A stretch of 64,000 nucleotides of DNA from Ulota crispa (taxonomy: Eukaryota > Streptophyta > Bryopsida > Orthotrichales > Orthotrichaceae). The notes beneath the pieces were generated by a model. That model saw nothing but the letters and a program-made list of their open reading frames with translations, did no database searches and was not told the DNA's origin. This document shows positions 60,748 to 64,000 of the stretch, one piece after another. The first letter of the stretch is position 1, and each line of letters opens with the position of its first letter. The position numbers and the translations under genes were made by a program. The stretch covers positions 2,051,001 through 2,115,000 of the forward strand of contig OY987248.1 in assembly GCA_963920765.1 (NCBI GenBank). Direction: 5' to 3'.

Positions 60748-61009
60748 TTAACCCCTGAGCGCCCAACTCAAATTTGTGCAGTGTTAGATCTCATTGCAAA
60801 CAATTTGCTTGACAATTTGACATCACAAGTCTGAAAACAACATTTAGAAGAGTAAGTCATTGATATTGTTCAAGGTTTAGGGTCTGCATATGTATGAAAA
60901 ATTTGGTAAGTTTTTGTTAAATGGATCAAAAGATTTTAATAATCAAAAACAAGAAATTGTCAAATATGGAGAGGCCACATTCTGGCCTACAGGGTGCTCA
61001 GGGGTTTAA
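60748..61009. mobile_element. TTAA element, R3-type terminus
   Basis: Starts TTAACCCCTGAGCGCCCAA and ends GGGTGCTCAGGGGTTTAA. The termini match the R3 element at 54961 but the interior differs. Length 262 bp. Confidence 0.75.
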
Positions 61010-61721
61010 TAGGCAATGAAAACATTATTTTCAAGCTTGCAATCTCATGTTTTCCTTAAAGAGTTAAGTACATTGGTTAGTTTGGCATCAACTGAATTAT
61101 TTTTTGAACGGCAAGATCATAATTTTCTTTATTATTTGAGGGCATTCTTACACAATTCTTGAGTTTCACATAGTACTCGAAGTTTTTTAAGTGTATTGTT
61201 ATAAATATAGCAAATAATGGGTGCTAATGTGACCTACTTACTATTGGGTTGTGAATATATAATTCTTCAATGTAACATTCTTGAAGCCTGGATAAAACAA
61301 ATTTTAGCAAGTGCATCACAAAAAGAACATTTTTTCAAACGCCCAACAAATTTCATTGAAAATTTTCAAAGAGCAAAAAAAATTTCTCAGACCAAAATTA
61401 AAAAAAAGTATATTAGAATCTTGGTTAGTCTATTATGGATAGCATAAACCTTTTAATTAGTTTGATTTCCTTGTGGAAATCTCTATGCTTGTTGGTTGTA
61501 TGCTATAGTGGGTCTTTCTCTTCACACAATAAAACAATTAAGGGGTTATCAGATCGACGTCCCAAGTCACAATGGCACTGAAAATTACAATGTTTGGTAC
61601 ATGTGATATTTCAGTCTATCATAAATCTCTCTAGAGGAAACAAAATTCCCTACAACTCCATTGGGGTGCATTCCCCTTCTTCCAAATCAAGAGCCTTCGG
61701 AGCACTTGCTTGCTTGCTTCC

Positions 61722-61860
61722 ATCACCGTCTTGATGAAAAGCTGCAGCTTTGTTGTTTTCAGTTGCACTTCCACCAACTTGATGAAGTGTTGTAGTTTTG
61801 TTGTTTTCCATTACTCTCACCATCTTGATGAAGAGCTGCAGCTTTGTTGTTATTCATTGC
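61722..61860. repeat. Tandem repeat, unit about 60 bp, and flanking stretch
   Basis: Three related units each carry CTTGATGAAGNGNTGCAGCT-like and TTTGTTGTTTTC tracks. Sequence on to 62570 is GC-richer and includes a TATATATA box near 62300. It could be LTR or promoter DNA, but I cannot assign it. Confidence 0.6.
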
Positions 61861-62569
61861 AAAAACTTGTGAAGCAACTTGTGGGCGACGAGGGCCCAAA
61901 CGCTCAAACACACTTCTTCTCTGGTAGAGCCGTTGTGGGGCTCTATGGGGGCCCAACCAATCATGCACGGAGACATTTCCGTTCCATTTATTCCCCTTCC
62001 ATTTGTTTTCATTCCATTTCTTTGACGGAGTGGCAGTGTGGGGAGGCGTTGAACCCAACTTGTCCTTCACGTTGGCTTTGCGGGTGTGAGGAGCCCTTTT
62101 TGGAGCCCCCTACCCATAGCCCAAGCGTGTAAACACAGACATGGCCATCGCAGTTAATGAATCTTCAACTCACAACAATCAGGCTGGATTCTCACAAAGA
62201 TTGATGTGTAAGTCTCTCAAGAGCACAAAGCATGAGAGAGAGTAGCAATGCAATGTAATGCAAGTGGTGAGAATGAACACAAATAAGCCTTGGCATTCCT
62301 ATATATACTTCTACTTGCTAGTGAAGATACTTTTTACTTTGGGACAATTGCAAATCAATGCCATTCATTTTGGGCCAATTGCAAGTAACCTTGGGCCACA
62401 AGCTACGTGCAGATTGCAGTTGGATGTCCACGTGGGTATAGGAAAGGTAGAAGTGGTTGTTAAAACGCATGATCAGGTGAGAGTGGATGTATACTGGGAT
62501 GGAAAATGTGAAAGAGGATGGTAAGTTACTAAGCTTACAGTACTCTGAAGTAATGTACTGCAAGTTAGT

Positions 62570-63505
62570 GAATCCGAGTATCTGACGCGCTAGAATTTGA
62601 ACGTAAACCGACTTGGGCATAACATTGTTAACCAGCATCATTCCTCCCCGCAAGCGTGGAGGATATTCCCTTGGGATACTTGGGGGGAGAGTTTAGTTAT
62701 AAATTATGCCATCTGATTGGTGCGGTCTATAGTTATGTATTGGTATTTGTTGGGAGATCCTCATATTGGGGGAGCAAAAGGGGACCCCAGTGAAGGTTAA
62801 CAATGTTATGGGGCTTGAAGCAAAGTGCGGACCTGCCGCGCGTTAGCGCCTGCGTTCGCTGCGGCACCATACGTTCTCCATCATGCGAACGGGGAACTCT
62901 CTCTCTCACGTTCCCACATAGTGCCATCAAGTAGGGCTTGAAGAGCTTCCGTCCGTTCCAAATTAGGGTTTGCCTCTCGAGCGCCCTGCTCCTGGCAAAT
63001 CCTCCGTAGTGGATTAGGAGTGCAGCAAATTGCAACGCATCACAGTTTTGTGTTAGCATGCGTTGCACGCGTGTGTTGCAGAAGTGGCGATCGGAGCTGC
63101 GAATTTCTTAGGGCTCGGCAGAGGCTTTTAAAGGACCCGATGGTTCTGTTTCGCGGTTTCTGTGCAACGATTTAGGTCAAAGGGACGTTGATTCTTTCGG
63201 GACGTGAAGAGCGCTGGACGAGGAGTCGTGATCGAGTAGTGGAGGATTTTAGGAGAGAGCGAGTCAGTGTCCTGTTAGAATTAGGGTTAAGGTGCCGGGC
63301 GTAGTTTCTGGAAAGCGCAATCTTTTTCCTTTATCAGAGATTTTTGATTGTGGTCGGACACCGCTCCAGTTTTTTTCGGTTCGTATGCTCTGTTTTTAAA
63401 TTGTAAGTTCACGTTCAAAGACTGAAAATTTTGAGAAGATCGTCAAGTTGTTTTGCTGAATTAGAAATCGTAGGGTTTGGCTGGTGGTGGTGTTGAAGGT
63501 TTGAG
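62570..63505 (+). promoter_or_regulatory. JJJ1 upstream module (module C) with a nested insertion
   Basis: Homology with module A (19920-20685) runs to the J-protein start codon. It includes an inverse telo-box at 62963-62971 and the tracks GCGCCCTGCTCCTGGCAAAT and GGTCAAAGGGACGTTGATTC. Relative to module A it carries an extra 203 bp (62618-62820) bounded by perfect 16-bp inverted repeats, CATAACATTGTTAACC, probably another small transposon. This is likely the promoter and 5' leader of the downstream gene. Confidence 0.75.
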
Positions 63506-64000
63506 ATGGCGCCTCCTGTGGAAGGGGTGCTCATGGAGTGTCTCTACGACACGCTGGGAGTGGAGCGCACCGTGGACTCGGACAAACTGAAGATTGCGTA
63601 CCGCAAAATGGCCATGAAGTGGCACCCGGACAAAATCCAGCAGAGCGGCGGGGCAGGGGCCAGTCCGGACGCGTACCAGAAGGCGACCGAGCGCTTTCAG
63701 CAGATCAGCCGCGCGTACGAAGTGCTCTCCGACCCCGTGGAACGGACGTGGTACGACTCGCACCGCGAACGGATCCTCTCCGCGTCTGCTTCTTCCGCCA
63801 ACGCAGCTCCCGGGGAGTTCGATTTGAATCTGTGGCCCTACTTCTCGCCTTCTGCTTTCTCAGGGTTCGGAGACACCGGCAACGGCTTCTACGAAGTGTA
63901 CAGGGAGATTTTCAAGAAGGTGAACATGCAGGAGAAAGTGTTCGGGCGGATGTACGGGAACGGCGATGTCGGAGACGCACCTGAGCTTGGATCTCCCGAC
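63506..64000 (+). CDS. JJJ1: JJJ1/DNAJC21-type J-domain co-chaperone (partial, 3' missing)
   Basis: The frame is open from the ATG at 63506 to the window end (165 codons, no intron so far). The N-terminus is a J-domain: CLYDTLGVERTVDSDKLKIA, MKWHPDK with the HPD triad at residues 40-42, and FQQISRAYEVLSDPVERTWY. After it come DLNLWPYFSPSAFSGFGD and FYEVYREIFKKV, which mark the JJJ1/DNAJC21 group rather than a general DnaJ. The yeast relative stimulates Hsp70 (Ssa) to release Arx1 and other export factors from the cytosolic 60S ribosome precursor. The codon use is noticeably GC-rich compared with the other genes. The zinc-finger C-terminal half expected for the group lies beyond the edge. Confidence 0.9.
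   Translation, partial: MAPPVEGVLMECLYDTLGVERTVDSDKLKIAYRKMAMKWHPDKIQQSGGAGASPDAYQKATERFQQISRAYEVLSDPVERTWYDSHRERILSASASSANAAPGEFDLNLWPYFSPSAFSGFGDTGNGFYEVYREIFKKVNMQEKVFGRMYGNGDVGDAPELGSPD

Noticed and set aside
63538..63984. 148-residue frame overlapping the J-protein
   Set aside because: It is a shadow frame of the GC-rich JJJ1 exon; the J-domain frame starting at 63506 has the real motifs.

Overview
The window is nuclear DNA of a land plant. Its genes have many short exons and GT-AG introns, and they lie in AT-rich gene-poor DNA full of short non-autonomous transposon derivatives. A decayed plastid ndhD fragment inside an intron reads like a bryophyte or other non-seed-plant plastid gene. 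A moss or liverwort is my best guess, but the sequence cannot settle it.

Six protein genes are supported. A DUF2256 zinc-cluster protein (144-512, +) is followed by partial tandem copies of its own 3' part. A pyridoxal-phosphate GABA transaminase (9583-15705, +) was rebuilt as 18 exons and 499 residues. A WLM/Wss1-type metalloprotease with two RanBP2 zinc fingers (16336-19398, -) was rebuilt as 5 exons and 404 residues. A Sas10/Utp3/C1D (neuroguidin/Lcp5-type) ribosome-biogenesis protein (21804-24742, +) has 5 exons and 307 residues. Mediator subunit 16 (36275-46918, +) has 17 exons and 1174 residues. A JJJ1/DNAJC21-type J-protein (63506 to the window end, +) is cut off by the edge. All exon joins keep phase, and every multi-exon total divides by three.

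The spaces between genes are the more unusual part. One foldback family (about 315-340 bp, terminus GGGAAAATTTCATGGATAC, 9-bp target duplications) occurs four times, each time in an intron of a different gene. A second, larger set of elements begins TTAACCCCTAAA and ends TTTAGGGGTTAA. They look like TTAA-targeting (piggyBac-like) non-autonomous elements. At 33263-35123 and 54734-55817 they sit end to end, mostly sharing one TTAA between neighbours. A Stowaway-like element, an 8-bp-TSD foldback, a possible solo LTR, a 3.6-kb structure with 269-bp inverted arms and several minisatellites complete the repeat content.

A GC-richer, telo-box-bearing upstream module of about 0.75 kb precedes the JJJ1 gene, with homology up to its start codon. 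It recurs without any J-protein upstream of the neuroguidin gene, and in diverged inverted form downstream of MED16. The two genes it precedes both belong to ribosome-biogenesis families, so a shared or captured promoter is plausible. Long stretches (2.4-7.9 kb, 25-35 kb, 48.6-54 kb, 57.4-61.7 kb) contain no gene I can recognise.
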